Source: Liopterus haemorrhoidalis
Lineage: Eukaryota; Arthropoda; Insecta; Coleoptera; Dytiscidae
Reading direction: 5' to 3'
Assembly (NCBI GenBank): GCA_963971575.1
Contig: OZ020618.1
Span: 50,296,509-50,360,508, forward strand
Length of the DNA stretch: 64,000 nt
The notes beneath the pieces were generated by a model. That model saw only the letters and a program-made list of their open reading frames with translations, ran no database searches and had not been told where the DNA came from. Below, piece after piece: positions 33,518 through 44,943 of this stretch. The stretch's first letter is position 1; the number at the start of each line of letters is the position of its first letter. The position numbers and the translations under genes are program-made.

Positions 33518-35190
33518 ATAATAATAATAATAATAATATATTTCAGTAAAAAAATACATGAAAGTACATATACATAGTCAAATAAAAAATGTAACAATAC
33601 TATACACAAATTCAAAACATATAATATGATAAAAACATGTCTCTTAGATCATCATTAATGTATTCTTCTAGATTATAATAGGCCTTATTAATCAATAAAT
33701 TACGAACACAAGTTTTAAAATTTTTTGTGTTCAGCTCTCGCACCGAGAACGGTAATTTATTGAATAATTTGGCACCCATGTAATTTGGATGTGTTTTGGA
33801 CAGTTTATTATGCAAACGCGGCAGACGTATATTATTTTTTTCTCTAGTATTGAACCTATGTATGGCACTGTTTTTTAATAGGTTAGCATCTTTGACATAC
33901 ATAAGCATTTCAAGAATATATAAACAGACGAACGTTAAAATTTTTAGATCTTTAAATAGTTGTTTACACGAGGTGCGTCTTGCGACACCGCAAAGGATTC
34001 TGATAGACCTTTTTTGTAATATAAAAATTCTCTTCCAGTTGGTGGACTGTCCCCAAAGAATTATCCCGTAACTCATAACAGATTTAATGTATGCATTATA
34101 AACTAATTTAGCTGTCGATAACGTCACACAATTTTTTAATTTATATAACATATAATTACACGACTTAATTTTATTAGCAATATACTGTATATGGTTAATC
34201 CAGTTTAATTGTGAATCAAGTTGGAAACCTAAGAATTTTGTGCCATTAATGTTATACAGGGTGTTATTAGATAAATTTCTGTTTAGGCTAAAAATCATGG
34301 TAGAAGTTTTAGATTCGTTTAGTTTTAGTTGGTTATTTTTAAACCATGCTTGAGCTTTAGCCTGGTTTGCATTAATTTGTTCCGAAATTTTACAGTGATC
34401 CGTTTCTTTGTTGATGAAGGTAGTGTCATCAGCATACATTAAAGTGTAGGTGTTAACATTTTCGGGAAGATCGTTAATGTATAACAAAAATAACAAGGAA
34501 CTGATTACGGTTCCTTGGCCGACCCCTATATTTAACGTTTGTAGGCAAGAATGATTATTATCGTGTAAAACATATTGTTGTCTGTCCAATAAGTAACTTT
34601 GCAGTAGATGTAAGGAGTTACCTCGAATGCCATAATGATCTAGCTTATTGAAGAGAATCTCATGTGTGACACAATCGAAGGCTTTAGTAAGGTCGCAGAA
34701 CGTTGTAGCTACGTGAAGACCGTTTTCTAGCGAGTTGATTATCTCAGATATTAATTTAGTGGCTGCCTTAACTGTGGATAATTTAGACCTAAACCCATAC
34801 TGGCTGTCTGAAAATATGTTCCATTTATTTAGAAATGCAATTAGTCTATGTTTAAGAGCGATTTCAAAAATTTTAGATAAAATGGGTGTTATTGCTATGG
34901 GTCTGTAGTTTGTCGGGTTATTTATATCTCCTTTTTTAAAAATGGGGATGATTTTTGACGTCTTAAGTGATAAGGGATAGCTACCAGAGATGAAGGAACA
35001 GTTTATCATGTCTGCTAGCGGTTTAGCGATGTGATCTGCTGACGATTTTATTATTTTAGTGTTCAAATCAAAAACATCTGTACTATTTTTATTTTTGAGG
35101 CTTTTTATGATATCGAGAATTTCTATTTCATCGACTGGAGATAAAAATAGAGATTTGTGGTTTTTAGATTTTTTGATACTTGTAATTGTA
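33518..35190 (-). CDS. LINE reverse transcriptase, 5'-truncated, long open frame
   Basis: The frame is open from about 35190 to 33612, over 500 codons, without an ATG at its start, so it begins inside the protein. The order is SPVDEIEILDIIKSLKNK before the palm, NYRPIAITPILSKIFE, QYGFRSKLSTVKA, CDLTKAFDCVTHEIL (motif A), GVGQGTVISSLLFLLYINDL (motif B, usually GVPQGS), YADDTTFIN (motif C), KTSTMIF and FLGFQLDSQLNW. The C-terminal part ends FNTREKNNIRLP and NYMGAKLFNKLP. It belongs to a Jockey/I-like clade. The tail is (ATT)n at about 33520-33540. It is young-looking but 5'-truncated, and motif B has V-G-Q in place of the usual P-Q-G context. Confidence 0.85.
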
Positions 35191-35483
35191 TTTTAATAAA
35201 TTGTATTGTATTTTATTAGAGACGACACGTTTCTAGAGACGTACAAAGTGCATATAAAAACAGGGTGTACCATACGAGAGAAGGGACAGGATTTTTCTCG
35301 AAAACGCGATGTATGAGCAAGTTGGGGAAAAATTTTGATATCGCAAGTTTAACCAAAGCAGCGAATGGTAGTTTGAACTCAGGGCCGGCCAGAGGGCAGT
35401 GCAAACGGTGCGATCGTACAAAGCCCCGCGCGATCCGATTTTTTTTTTTTTTTATTTATAGAAGTTATTTCAAACTTGTCATA

Positions 35484-35923
35484 TGGATGTTAGGACAGTA
35501 AATTCCCATCTAAAAGGTTTATTAAATTTTTCTGAGGATTACCGCGATTCTGGATTTAAATCTTCTGTAATTAACGCAAAGGAACTTGCTGCAGAATTAG
35601 AAATAGAACCAAAATTTAAAATACATCGTACTGGACGAAGGACAAAACAATTTTCCTACGAAGAACTGATGAATCAATTTCATCCGCAGAAGAACATTTC
35701 AGAATTAAATACTTCTGAATTATAATCGACAATGCAATTTTATCATTTAAAAAAATATTCGAAATTTATCACCACCACAAAAATTTATTTGGCTTTTTGT
35801 ACAATTCAGACAATATACAAAAGATGACTGAAGACAATCTGCTTAAATGTTGCAAATATTTAAATTTGTGTTTAAAAGACGACATTGATTGTACAGACCT
35901 TTTTTATGAAATTAAAATGTGAC
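35484..35923 (+). pseudogene. hAT transposase fragment, ZMYM1-like
   Basis: Frame 35483-35725 reads LKGLLNFSEDYRDSGFKSSV, AKELAAELEIEPKFKIHRTG and RRTKQF. After a frame change it continues FEIYHHHKNLFGFLYNSDN, LLKCCKYLNLCLKDDIDCTD. This is the central part of the hAT-type transposases annotated as zinc finger MYM-type protein 1-like. The catalytic ends and the dimerisation C-terminus are absent. Confidence 0.65.
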
Positions 35924-35970
35924 GTCTGGTATTGTCGCCTAGAAATACAATTTTAGAACTGTTTTGAAAG

Positions 35971-36141
35971 CAGGGCCGGCGCGAGGCATGTGCGGCATGT
36001 GCAGCCGCACATGGCCCCGCGCCTCCAAAGGCCCCCCATGGAGATGAGGACCTTTTTTTTTTTTGCTCCTCACTTGGATCTGAACAACAGGCCCCGCAGC
36101 TCTTCTCGCACATGGCCTCGCAAATCCTAGCGCCGGCCCTG
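35971..36141. mobile_element. 171-bp hAT MITE nested in the hAT element
   Basis: Perfect duplication TTTGAAAG on both sides (35963-35970, 36142-36149). The ends CAGGGCCGGCGC and GCGCCGGCCCTG match the host element's own termini. The interior is GC-rich with a T11-12 tract. No coding capacity. Confidence 0.9.
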
Positions 36142-36224
36142 TTTGAAAGTAATACTGACAATTCCAGTAACAGTTGCATCGGCAGAAAGAATTTCTTAAT
36201 TATGACGAGATAATTAACAATTTT

Positions 36225-36500
36225 GCAATAAAATATGCCAGAAGTTCCGCCATTCCTTCCGATTTTGTGTTATTGTCCTCCTGTTGTGTGCACCGATAGA
36301 CCGAGCATCCTGTGTTACACAATCAACCGGCCTAAGCTTTGGTCTACCTCAATTATACTACCTACTGGCACAATACAAAAATCTCTTTGTAGATGGTTTA
36401 TTTCATTGGCTCCAGTCCATCTTAGTCGATTTAATTAAACTTTTGTCTTCATACCGATTAAACAGTTTGAAATTATATCCGCATCTCAATAAGGCACTTT
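36225..36500 (-). pseudogene. RTE-type LINE C-terminal fragment
   Basis: Minus-strand pieces read EINHLQRDFCIVPVGSI, GRPKLRPVDCVTQDARSIGA and HNRRTITQNRKEWRNF, matching the last conserved block of RTE elements (GRPK-RW-D-V ... W---A-DR-EWR). Several frameshifts. It lies within the hAT element. Confidence 0.6.
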
Positions 36501-36666
36501 TACATACGGTCTAAAACGTTCTATAGGCATCTGGGTCGCGTCATGATTTCAGTACTGTTTTCAGAATGAGATTTTATAACAATAGGTTTTCTATGGGCAG
36601 TGGTCGTTATGAAATAGGTATTTATAGATAGGCCCCGCATTTTCTTGGGCCGGCCCTGATTGAACT

Positions 36667-37238
36667 AATTCCGGAATATATCGAGTTGGGATACCTTTGT
36701 GGGGTATTTAGTCCTCCAAAGCCCATCAGATATGATGGGTAATGAGTAAATAAAATTCTCGGATCGGATCAAAAACTATTGCTTATCGAAAGAATGTTGT
36801 GATATACATTTGACTTAACATTGGTAGAGACAGGGCTCTCACTGGCTCTTGAAGTTAGAAACCACTTCTAAAGCCAGATGAACCAGTATAGATCAACGGA
36901 AAAGGATTTAGAAGGCAAAAGAACACCACTGCATTAAAGATCTTTTAGATACCCCAAGAAGCAGTAATGAAAATTAACCTATGGGTTGGAAACCTAAGGA
37001 GGAGGGTCTTTGGATAGTTTTGAAAAGAAACAACTTTTACTTAAAAATATTTTGTACGGTTTACGAAAAATTGTATTCTCTATAACGACTTGAAAGTAAA
37101 GTATTTTTACTTAAAAGTGTTTTTAGTACCTACCATTTTGATTTAAATACTTTCAAATTCTTGCTATTGAGATATCTATAGCTATATAAAAATATTTCAC
37201 TTTCAATTTATACTTTCCTTTAACCCTAAACTGTTCCT
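36667..37238. other. no gene recognised
   Basis: AT-rich, nothing supported. Confidence 0.3.
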
Positions 37239-37242
37239 TTAA

Positions 37243-37885
37243 CCCCTTAACTACTTATTCCGTATATATACGGGGTAACTAGAACTGACCATAGCTTAAA
37301 ATCACGTATATATACGGACCAAAATAAACATGATAATGATAAATAAATAAACATTGATATGCTACCGCCGGCAAAATTAATATAAAAATTTGCCTTTGAC
37401 CAGAAAAATAGTAATGACTCTAATGGAACCACTTTTGAACAAGGGGTATTGTCTAACTACGGACAATTTTTACACAAGTCCCCAAATAGCCGAAATTTTG
37501 GTAAACCATACCACAGATACATATGGCACAATGCGACAAAACAGGAAAGGCTTACATGAATGTTTCAAAAGCAAAAAACTAAAAAAAGGAGAACAAGTTT
37601 TAGAAAAGGTAAGATAATGGTGCTGAAGTGGAAAGATAAAAAAGACGTAGCATTATTATCACAATAATGAATTTAAAACAACAAATAAATTAGATAAAGA
37701 TGGAAATGTTATAAAAAAACCTATTGTTGTTATCGATTATAATGACACAATGGGCGGTGTAGACCGCATGGATCAGCACATCCACGATTATTTTTTTATT
37801 TCAAATATAGAAAAATAAATTAAAATCATAAAAAAATAGTGACTTTTGGACCATTTACCTAAATAAAAAATAAGGAGTTAAGGGG
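37243..37885 (+). mobile_element. piggyBac-like deletion derivative
   Basis: TTAA on both sides (37239-37242, 37886-37889). The ends CCCCTTAACTACTTATT and, from the other strand, CCCCTTAACTCCTTATT are inverted. CGTATATATACGG occurs twice near the left end. 643 bp, with part of a piggyBac transposase inside. It landed against a mariner 3' remnant. Confidence 0.85.
37392..37800 (+). pseudogene. piggyBac transposase fragment
   Basis: Reads MTLMEPLLNKGYCLTTDNFY and TSPQIAEILVNHTTDTYGTM, RQNRKGLHECFKSKKLKKGE, then after frame changes MVLKWKDKKDVALLS and VIDYNDTMGGVDRMDQH. These are conserved blocks of the piggyBac DDE domain: the second catalytic aspartate is in TTDNFYTSP and the third region in YN-TMGGVDRMDQ. 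The first catalytic block and the C-terminal zinc finger are gone. Confidence 0.85.
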
Positions 37886-37889
37886 TTAA

Positions 37890-38037
37890 AAAACTTCAGA
37901 GTGGAAAAAATGTTTCGAGAATTGTTTTGAACGCATGCAAAAGTGTATAAATCTTAAAGGCGAATATTTTAAAAGCAATAAAACAGTAAAAAATTCTTTC
38001 TTAGTTTTTGTAAAAACTTAATCGGGCAGCCTTCGTA
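37890..38037 (+). mobile_element. mariner 3' end remnant
   Basis: From CTTCAGAGTGGAAAAAATG to CCTTCGTA it matches the last 150 bp of the mariner at 45271-46876, including ACGCATGCAAAAGTGTATAA and the 3' TIR. Nothing of its 5' part lies left of the piggyBac insertion. Confidence 0.75.
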
Positions 38038-38855
38038 TTATCCCGCAGGCCGTAGTTTGTAGACCCCTGGTTTAGTGTATAACTAGAGTTTGGCATTGAA
38101 GCCCTGGCTAAAGTGTCTACTGACAAATACCTGAACTTAGAATGCGAACTTGAAAATCTGTATGTTGAAGAGAATATATGTTGTGACCGAGTTGAAACAA
38201 CGTTATAACAATAGTGACAGTTCCTGAAATTGTCAGTCTCTGGTGAGTGTTGTGGGTGAACCTAAAGGGAGCGGGTATCGAGTCGAGTTCCGTGTGTTAT
38301 ATGAGGACATGTGAAACCCTTACTTTTGCTGATATTAAGCATGAGTTATGGAACAGGCACTTTGGGTAAATTAGCATGCCATCTATCATGACATATTCGA
38401 ATTACTATAATACAGCGTGCGCTCGGGGATGCTCTCTAAATTACGCCCGTTTAAGCACTATTGGAAACACGACATATTGTTTGACATTGCAGTTCTCGCA
38501 CAAATTTACAGATTTGCTAACAACAATGCTTTACTCTCTGTCTATCGCGCACTATTTTTAATTCAATACTACTAATAATAATAATGAATTCATTTCGACT
38601 TCGCGGAGCCACAAGAATCAATTATACCCGTATTTATTTTTTATTGAGTGATGCGTCTTCGTTTTTCTTGAGCTCCGAGATAACAAATGAGCCTATTCTG
38701 ACTCTAAGGCCTATATCACAGATTGGTTATGTTAGCGTGGCTCGCTATCTTTATATACATATATATCAGGTCGTCAAGGATGAAATTTGTAGTTAATAAT
38801 ATTGCCAACTTTAATAGCTTATTATTTGACATTGACTTAATATTTTACCGTTCTG
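38038..38855. other. no gene recognised
   Basis: Balanced base composition in places but no domain or repeat. Confidence 0.3.
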
Positions 38856-39254
38856 TTTTTTACCGACCGTCAACATATATAAGCCAGGTATTGTGATCAT
38901 ACCGATTTTGACATTTCGAGATTTTGATCTCCACGAATTAAGGTCCCTACATAAAGTTTTGACTATTTTTAGCATGATGTCTGTCAGTCTGTCTGTCCGT
39001 CTGTCCGTCTGTCCGTCTGTCTGTCTGTCTATCTGTCTGTCTGTCTGTCTGTATGCACGTGCAGAATTTATGAAACTGAATATTTAAGCTTTTGACATCA
39101 ATGGCACGAGTTGATCTACTTTTGGTAAATAACTCGTGATAAATAATATCTCTGTTAGAAAATATTAGACCAAGTATTCCTACTCTGCTGCTAGAATTTA
39201 TTTTATACAAGTACTTTGTGATGGCGGTTGGTCCTGTGGTAGCCACAGCTGATT
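38856..39254 (+). mobile_element. family 1 (GTCY) element, copy C
   Basis: Left end TTTTTACCGACCGTCAAC, core of GTCT/GTCC units at about 38978-39052, right end GGCGGTTGGTCCTGTGGTAGCCACAG-type hairpin then CTGATT. The stretch between core and hairpin is shorter than in copies A and D. Confidence 0.85.
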
Positions 39255-39354
39255 TATTTTTTGTTGGAAAGTTGCACATCTCGCCCGTTTAAAGAAATTA
39301 TAGTACGCTCTAAAAAATATCAAAAACTTTTTTATAAAATTAATTTTGTTGAAA

Positions 39355-39928
39355 ATGGAACGGTCGGAAATTCGCTCTATTATGAAGTACAAGTTCTTAC
39401 GTGGATATATGGCAGACCGCGCGAAACATTAATAGTGTATTTGGTTAGTGTAACTACGTAGCAAACAATATCAAATTGGTTCGCCAAATTTCGTACAAGT
39501 AACTTAAAACCCAAACAAAAAACAAAAAAACTTGGCTCATCGATCACAGCAGAAATATACTGCAACCAACTGGACGAAATGATCCAAAAACTTAAAGAAA
39601 AACAGCCTAGATTGGTCAACAGATCGTCTCCTATCTTATTGCATGACCACACACTGCACAAATATCTGTGGCAAAACTACAGGAATTAGAGTTGAAACTT
39701 CATCATCCTCCATACTCACCAGACCTAGCCCCTACTGCCTACCAGTTCTTCCGCAATTTGGACAACTTTTTAATAGGAAAACAGTTTTATTCCGACAATG
39801 CAGTAAAACTGGCCTTCCAGGAATTCATTGACTCTCGTCCGCCAGGGTTTTATATCACCGGCCTGAACAACCTGCCGCTTAAATGGCAAAAGCGTATAGA
39901 CAATATGGGTGCATACTTTGATGAATAA
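39355..39928 (+). pseudogene. mariner transposase remnant, last catalytic Asp changed
   Basis: Starts MERSEIRSIMKYKFLRG, then a short second block (VSNWF-like: QIGSPNFVQ in shifted frame), LDEMIQKLKEKQPRLVNR, and after frameshifts the C-terminal frame 39668-39928: HHPPYSPDLAPTAYQFFRNL. The mariner consensus is APTDY or APSDY; here the third catalytic aspartate is Ala. The middle of the protein is deleted. TIRs were not identified. Confidence 0.75.
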
Positions 39929-40685
39929 AATAATTCCTTATATTTGTAAGTTATCAACCAACTTTGCCGTTTTTTCTACAAATTTCATCCGTGACGACCT
40001 AATGTATCTTTTATTATTTGGATTTTGGTTTGATTTTGATTTTCTAAAATATTGTAAGATGTTAAAGGATCTCTCATCTTTTAGTTTTCTTTGACAATCC
40101 ATTACTTTTTTGTGATTCAATCGCTGATTTATACTTTTCAGTAACTTCATTAGTTGATCGATACAAACTGAGAGGTTCTATTTATTTTTATTCTATTGAT
40201 TTATCCTATTAAAGGCTCGTCACTATTCTGTAGGTGTGGGTATAACGAGCCTGACTTTAGGGCGCTAGTTCAAGTTCATACAACATGTGAATAGCAATCG
40301 AGTGTCGGGGCTGCGGGGGAACATTCACCACAGAATAGGGTTGCAATATCTCCTCGCCAGGGGGATCATACATAAATGAACTTTTCAACCATAACCACTT
40401 TCAAATCCCTCGAGAAAATTTCAGTTTGTTTCGTCTGTCAATAGAGCTTGAAAAAATTGTCTGCGTGATACTTCACTCAAAAAAATCTTTCTCTGTTAAG
40501 TGACGGGATCAGTTACAGTGTCTCCCTGTGCACCATAAACGATGGAGATTTAAATAAAGGGGAAGACAGAACGGTATAGTTCTTACAAATTTATTATATA
40601 AAACTAACAATATGTACATCAAAATTTGCGGAGAATTGTCATATATCTAGGAGGATATTTTTAATTGTAAAAAAAATGATGTGAA
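39929..40685. other. no gene recognised
   Basis: A more GC-balanced stretch (40190-40380) but no domain seen. Confidence 0.3.
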
Positions 40686-41602
40686 GTGTGAATATTCACA
40701 CATTTCAGGGTTTCGCAGGTATATAATAAGTGAAGGCGGTATGCTGAGTGTGTAGGACAAATTTTACTTTGTAGTAATCACGGCAAAATGAACGATATTT
40801 TTAAAATAATTTATCATCTGTTAATCATATAATAAGACTGGTTATTAAATATACGCTCTTAAAAAATTAAAAATTAAATACAAAATTTGTCAAAATATAA
40901 CTAGAATTTTGACAAAATAATTTCAACATAATAAAAATGCAAAAAAAAAAACAGAAAAAATATAATTCACTCCGTACTCGAACTCGAAAGCCTTCGTATT
41001 TTAGCTTACGACACCAGTGCTCTAACCCATTGCGCTATCGTACGCCTTGCGTGTGAGTGTCTTACATTAGTATAACTTTTGTACTTTGTGAACCAAAAAC
41101 CACAAAAAATGCGTTATTTTCCGAAAACATAATCTGATCAAAAATTCCTGTTGTACTATTTCGGTTCACACCAATATACATTACTTAGAATTTTTTTAGA
41201 TTTTTAGTTTAAACCATTTGGGCTACAGGGTGTGGGACAAAATTTTTTGCACAATGTTTGCAAAAATCGAGTCAAAATAATTTATTTTGCAAAAATAAAA
41301 ATTTGATCGTTAATCCACGTATTAAGGGCTTTCATTTGATATCCTACTCAAAATTTAAAAAAAATATTTTTGTTTTCGATGAGCACATATTTGTTTATAT
41401 TTTTAGGGGGGTATGTTTTTTAGATGTTTAAGTATTTTTCCTATGTGCGGGTCAAAGAGTTCTATAAGCATGCCAAATTTCAACTCTCTAGGTTTAGCCG
41501 TTTGGCTACAATTTTTACCGAACAGACAGACAGACAGTCAGACAGACAGACGACAAAATGACGGTATAAGGCTTTTTTGGTCATACCTACAAAACCCTAA
41601 AA
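40686..41602 (+). mobile_element. family 2 (GACA) element, full copy 1
   Basis: The left end has the perfect palindrome GTGTGAATATTCACAC (40686-40701) and then CAGGGTTTCGCAGGTAT. The right end is ATACCTACAAAACCCTAAAAA. AGGGTTTYGYAGGTAT is thus a 16-bp subterminal inverted repeat. Between them are an AT-rich body, a tRNA-like segment (40973-41044, minus strand), the block GGGCTTTCATTTGATATCC, and the (GACA)n core at about 41520-41552. The plan matches Helentron-associated non-autonomous elements (inference). Confidence 0.75.
40973..41044 (-). ncRNA. tRNA-like segment inside family 2 copy 1
   Basis: 72 bp on the minus strand. CGTAC at the start pairs with GTACG at the end, as an acceptor stem would. 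The A-box-like part is TAGCGCAATGGGTTAGAGC and the B-box-like part is GAGTTCGAGTACG. The length and spacing are those of a tRNA. The anticodon arm is imperfect, so it is a tRNA-derived piece rather than a working tRNA gene. Confidence 0.6.
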
Positions 41603-41655
41603 ATTGGCTGTGGCCACCACATAACCGACCGCCACCAGAGAATACGTAATAAAAT
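41603..41655 (-). mobile_element. family 1 element, terminal fragment
   Basis: GGCTGTGGCCACCACATAAC followed by CGACCGCCACCAGAGAATAC matches the hairpin side of family 1 in reverse orientation. It is joined directly to the family 2 terminus. Confidence 0.7.
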
Positions 41656-41950
41656 ATGATTGAACTATTTTTTCTTTCTTTATTTTTATTTTTTTATTAT
41701 TATTTTTTTAAATTTTTTATTATTATTTGAAAGAACAAATTGTTTTATTGCTTTCAAAATATTCGCCTTTAAGATTTGCACACTTTTGCATGCGTTGAAA
41801 CCAATTCTCAAAACATTTTTCCACTCTGAAGTTGGTATCTCAAAAACATGGTTTACGACGGCTTCAACACCTTGAAGTGATGAAAATCGCTGTGCACGCA
41901 TTTTTAAGGGGATAAATCAGGTAAATACGGGCAATGAGATATAAATTCGA

Positions 41951-42476
41951 TTTTTTACCGATCGTCAACATATATAAGGGAGGTATTGTGATCATACCGA
42001 TTTTGACATTTCGAGATTTCGATGGATCTCCACGAATTGAGGTAGCTACATAACGTTTTGACTATTTTTAGCATGATGTCTGTCAGTCTGTCTGTCTGTC
42101 CGTCCGTCCGTCTGTCCGTCTGTCCGTCTGTCCGTCTCTACGTCTGTCCGTCTGTCCGTCCGTCCGTCTGTCTGTATGTGTACACGTGCAGAGTTAATTC
42201 GGCTAAGGATTTTTATGAAACTGCATAGTTAAGCTTTTGACATCAATGACACGAGTTGATCAACTTTTGGTAAAAATCGGTTGACTAGAAATGGGAGTTT
42301 ACTCGTGTCGATTTTAAGTATCAATTTTTTCATACTTATATGTAATGTTTCCATGGTCATGATAAATAATATCTCTGTTAGAAAATATTAGGTTAAGTTA
42401 TTTCTACTCTACTGCTAGAATGTATTTTATATAAGTACTTTATGATGGCGGTTGGTCCTGTGGTGGCCACAGCTGA
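41951..42476 (+). mobile_element. family 1 (GTCY) element, copy D, inside the mariner
   Basis: Complete copy: TTTTTTACCGATCGTCAAC at the left, the GTCT/GTCC core at about 42078-42177, and CCTGTGGTGGCCACAG-CTGA at the right. The mariner resumes on both sides without a visible target duplication, as expected for Helitron-type insertion. Confidence 0.85.
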
Positions 42477-43225
42477 TTTTTTTCTTTAAATAATCAATTG
42501 TTTGACGTGCTGTCCCACACAGTACCTCAAACAATTTATCATGATGAAGAATGATGAGACATTTTTGGTTATTTTTATTGAATTTGTCGATGACTTCTGG
42601 CAAACAAATTGTTGTATACCGTTCAGCATTAACTGTTCTCCGATCCTCTAAAGAAATGGTTGCGACATGTCCAGTACAACTGAAAAACAAGCGATCAATT
42701 TATTGGAAGTGCTTCGTGAATGAGCAACTTTTCTTCAAGATCCAGATAGTGGACTGTTGAATAAATCCAAGTTTCGTCACCTGTAGCGATGTTGTACACG
42801 GATTTTGCAGTACCTAGGTTGCATTTTTTAGCGTTCCCTTTACACCAATCAACACGAGCCTTTTTTTGTGCTTTGGTCAAATTATGCGGAATCCATTGGG
42901 AACAGATCTTTTTCATAACTAAATGTTCATGCAAAATCGAATGTATTGCAGTCTGCGATATACCAAAGGATGCTTCTAAATTACGGTAAGTCATATTCCG
43001 ATCCTCTTCAATCATTTTGCGCACAGCATCGATGTTTCTTTGAATCACAACTGATTTTGGTCGACCTTCATGAGATTCATCACTGATGGACGCACGACCA
43101 CGACGAAATTCTGCAAACCAATTGTAAACAATATTTTCTGATGGTGCTTCATTACTGAAAGTTGAACGAAGCGAATCTATGCATTGTTGTTGAGCTAAGC
43201 CTTTACTAAAATGGTAAAAAATCAT
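42477..43225 (-). pseudogene. mariner transposase, N-terminal and middle parts
   Basis: From FYHFSKGLAQQQCIDSL: the first helix-turn-helix (NEAPSENIVYNWFAEFRRGR), DESHEGRPKSVV, the second helix-turn-helix (LEASFGISQTAIHSILHEHL), then CSQWIPHNLTKAQKKARVDW and GDETWIY with the first catalytic aspartate. A deletion or shift follows at about 42740. The second catalytic block LHHDKLFEVLCG is then read in another frame (Asn after Asp replaced). The C-terminal part continues beyond the family 1 insertion at 41686-41901, without a readable third aspartate. Confidence 0.8.
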
Positions 43226-43403
43226 TCAACGAAATCCTTTACCAGTAATATCCATTTTTTCACAAACTTATTTTTTTTTAACGCACGCTATCGACAAATT
43301 ACTCGTCAATTTATAAGCTGCCACTGATTTCCCAATATCAAATGAAAATTTTACGTATATAGTAATGACACATTTTAATATTGTCATCTAGTGGTCGTTT
43401 TAT

Positions 43404-44908
43404 TTATTTTTTTTATTTTACTGTATAGGATACACAACAGAATATCCCCTTGAATGGGTTATTCCAATTACAGTGTAACACAAATTATATATAAAGTGTA
43501 CACATCTTATGTCTACAAAATTAATAATTTAACAATATAAATATACAATAATAATAACAATAATAGTATATTATGGAAACTGTATCAGTGACAATTCATA
43601 AATTGTAAAGAAATTTTTTTTTGAAGGAAAACAATGAAGAAGAAAATATGTCAATATCAGCAGCATGTTCATTAAGTGTCCTACAAATTCTTATCATGGG
43701 AGAATTCATTTTCGAGTTGGTAAGGCAAGCTGAAGTATGAAACAAGATGGGATTTCTAACCTGATGTTGATAAATATTGTAACTAATATAACTGAGCAAC
43801 TCGAGTGCGTCAAAGTTATTATTAACAATTTTGAAACCGATCACAGCATCATTCAAAAGTCGTCTGTTAACCAAACTAGTCATATTATAGAAATCTAAGT
43901 TAAATTCATATGATTCATAATAATTTTTTTGTTTTACTCTATAATTTAGACGATTAATAAATTTTTTTTGTATCTTTTCTAAAGATCCAATGTATGTTTC
44001 ATACTGAGGGTTCCAAATACAACTAGCGAATTCTAGATGACTTCTGACTAATCCATTATATAATGTGATGAAAGCACGTGGTTCTGTAAATTCTGTAGTA
44101 ACTCGAAACATAAATCCTAAGTTTCTGAGGGCTTTTTGTACAATATAGTTAATATGCTTGTTAAAGATAAGTTTAGAGTCCAGAATCACTCCAAGATCTT
44201 TCACATCAAAGACCTGTTTCAACAAATTTCCCAGTATTGAAAAGTCAAAATGAATTAAATTTTTGGATTGATTTCTACTGAAAGTAATGTAGTTACATTT
44301 TTTGAAATTTAATACCAATTTGTTTTGGTTACAGAAGATACTTAACCTATCTAAATCATCTTGAAGTTGCAAACAGTGCTCAATAGTAGTAATGCATTTA
44401 TATATTTTCAAATCGTCTGCATATAAAAGAAATTTAGAATTGATAAAGCATTTATAAATATCATTAATAAAAATTGAAAACAAAAGAGGTCCAAGGTGCG
44501 AACCTTGTGGCACTCCTGAAGTTACTGAAACCCGAGACGATTTGTAATTATTTACAACCACATACTGAGTTCTGTTACTAATGTATGATTTTAACCACCG
44601 CAGCAGATCGCCACATATACCGAACTTTTCCAATTTATAAAACAGGGTAGGATGATGAACCTTATCGAACGCTTTGGAAAAGTCCGTATAAACTGCCGAA
44701 ACTTGCCGCCTGCGATCCAAGCAAATATTAACATACTGCACAAATTGCAATAAATTGGTTACTACAGATCTGGACTTGAAAAATCCATGTTGCTCTTGAA
44801 TAATATAATTTTTAGCATCGTAAAATAATTGTTTTGTTACACACGCTTCAAAAATCTTACCAAAAATGCTTAATAAAGACACTGGTCGATAGTTGTTTTG
44901 TAAAAACA
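43404..44908 (-). CDS. LINE reverse transcriptase, 5'-truncated, open frame
   Basis: Open from about 44908 to 43596, 437 codons; the first codon is TTG, so this is a truncated frame, not a real start. It begins with NYRPVSLLSIFGKIFE and has QHGFFKSRSVVTNLL, AVYTDFSKAFDKVHHPTLF (motif A), SGVPQGSHLGPLLFSIFIND (motif B), FLLYADDLKIYK (motif C) and DLGVILDSKLIFNKHI. All palm motifs are intact. It is Jockey-superfamily-like, with an A-rich AATAA-type tail at 43404-43420. The repeated TCGTTT on either side may be its target duplication. It inserted in the mariner 5' TIR. Confidence 0.85.
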
Positions 44909-44943
44909 ACGTTTCGTTTGTAAAAACATAAAAGGTAACCCTG

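Larger units (their letters stand above)
35380..36658 (+). mobile_element. hAT element with ZMYM1-like transposase remnant
   Basis: The termini CAGGGCCGGCC (35380) and GGCCGGCCCTG (to 36658) are inverted repeats. The flanks TTTGAACT and ATTGAACT form an 8-bp duplication with one change. Inside are part of a hAT transposase, a nested hAT MITE with the same type of ends (35971-36141) and an RTE LINE fragment (36225-36500). Confidence 0.8.
41660..44943 (-). mobile_element. mariner split by a family 1 element and by a LINE
   Basis: The 3' part lies at 41660-41950, the middle at 42477-43225, the 5' untranslated part at 43226-43403, and the tip of the 5' TIR at about 44910-44943 (GGTAACCC side). 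The same mariner without these insertions is at 45271-46876, which fixes the order. Removing family 1 copy D (41951-42476) and the LINE (43404-44908) leaves about 1.25 kb, the normal mariner size. The 3' TIR is degraded. Confidence 0.8.

Noticed and set aside
33796..34071. 91-codon plus-strand frame
   Set aside because: Antisense shadow of the LINE reverse transcriptase.
40973..41044. A free-standing functional tRNA gene
   Set aside because: The anticodon arm does not form well and the segment lies at a fixed site in a repeat family.
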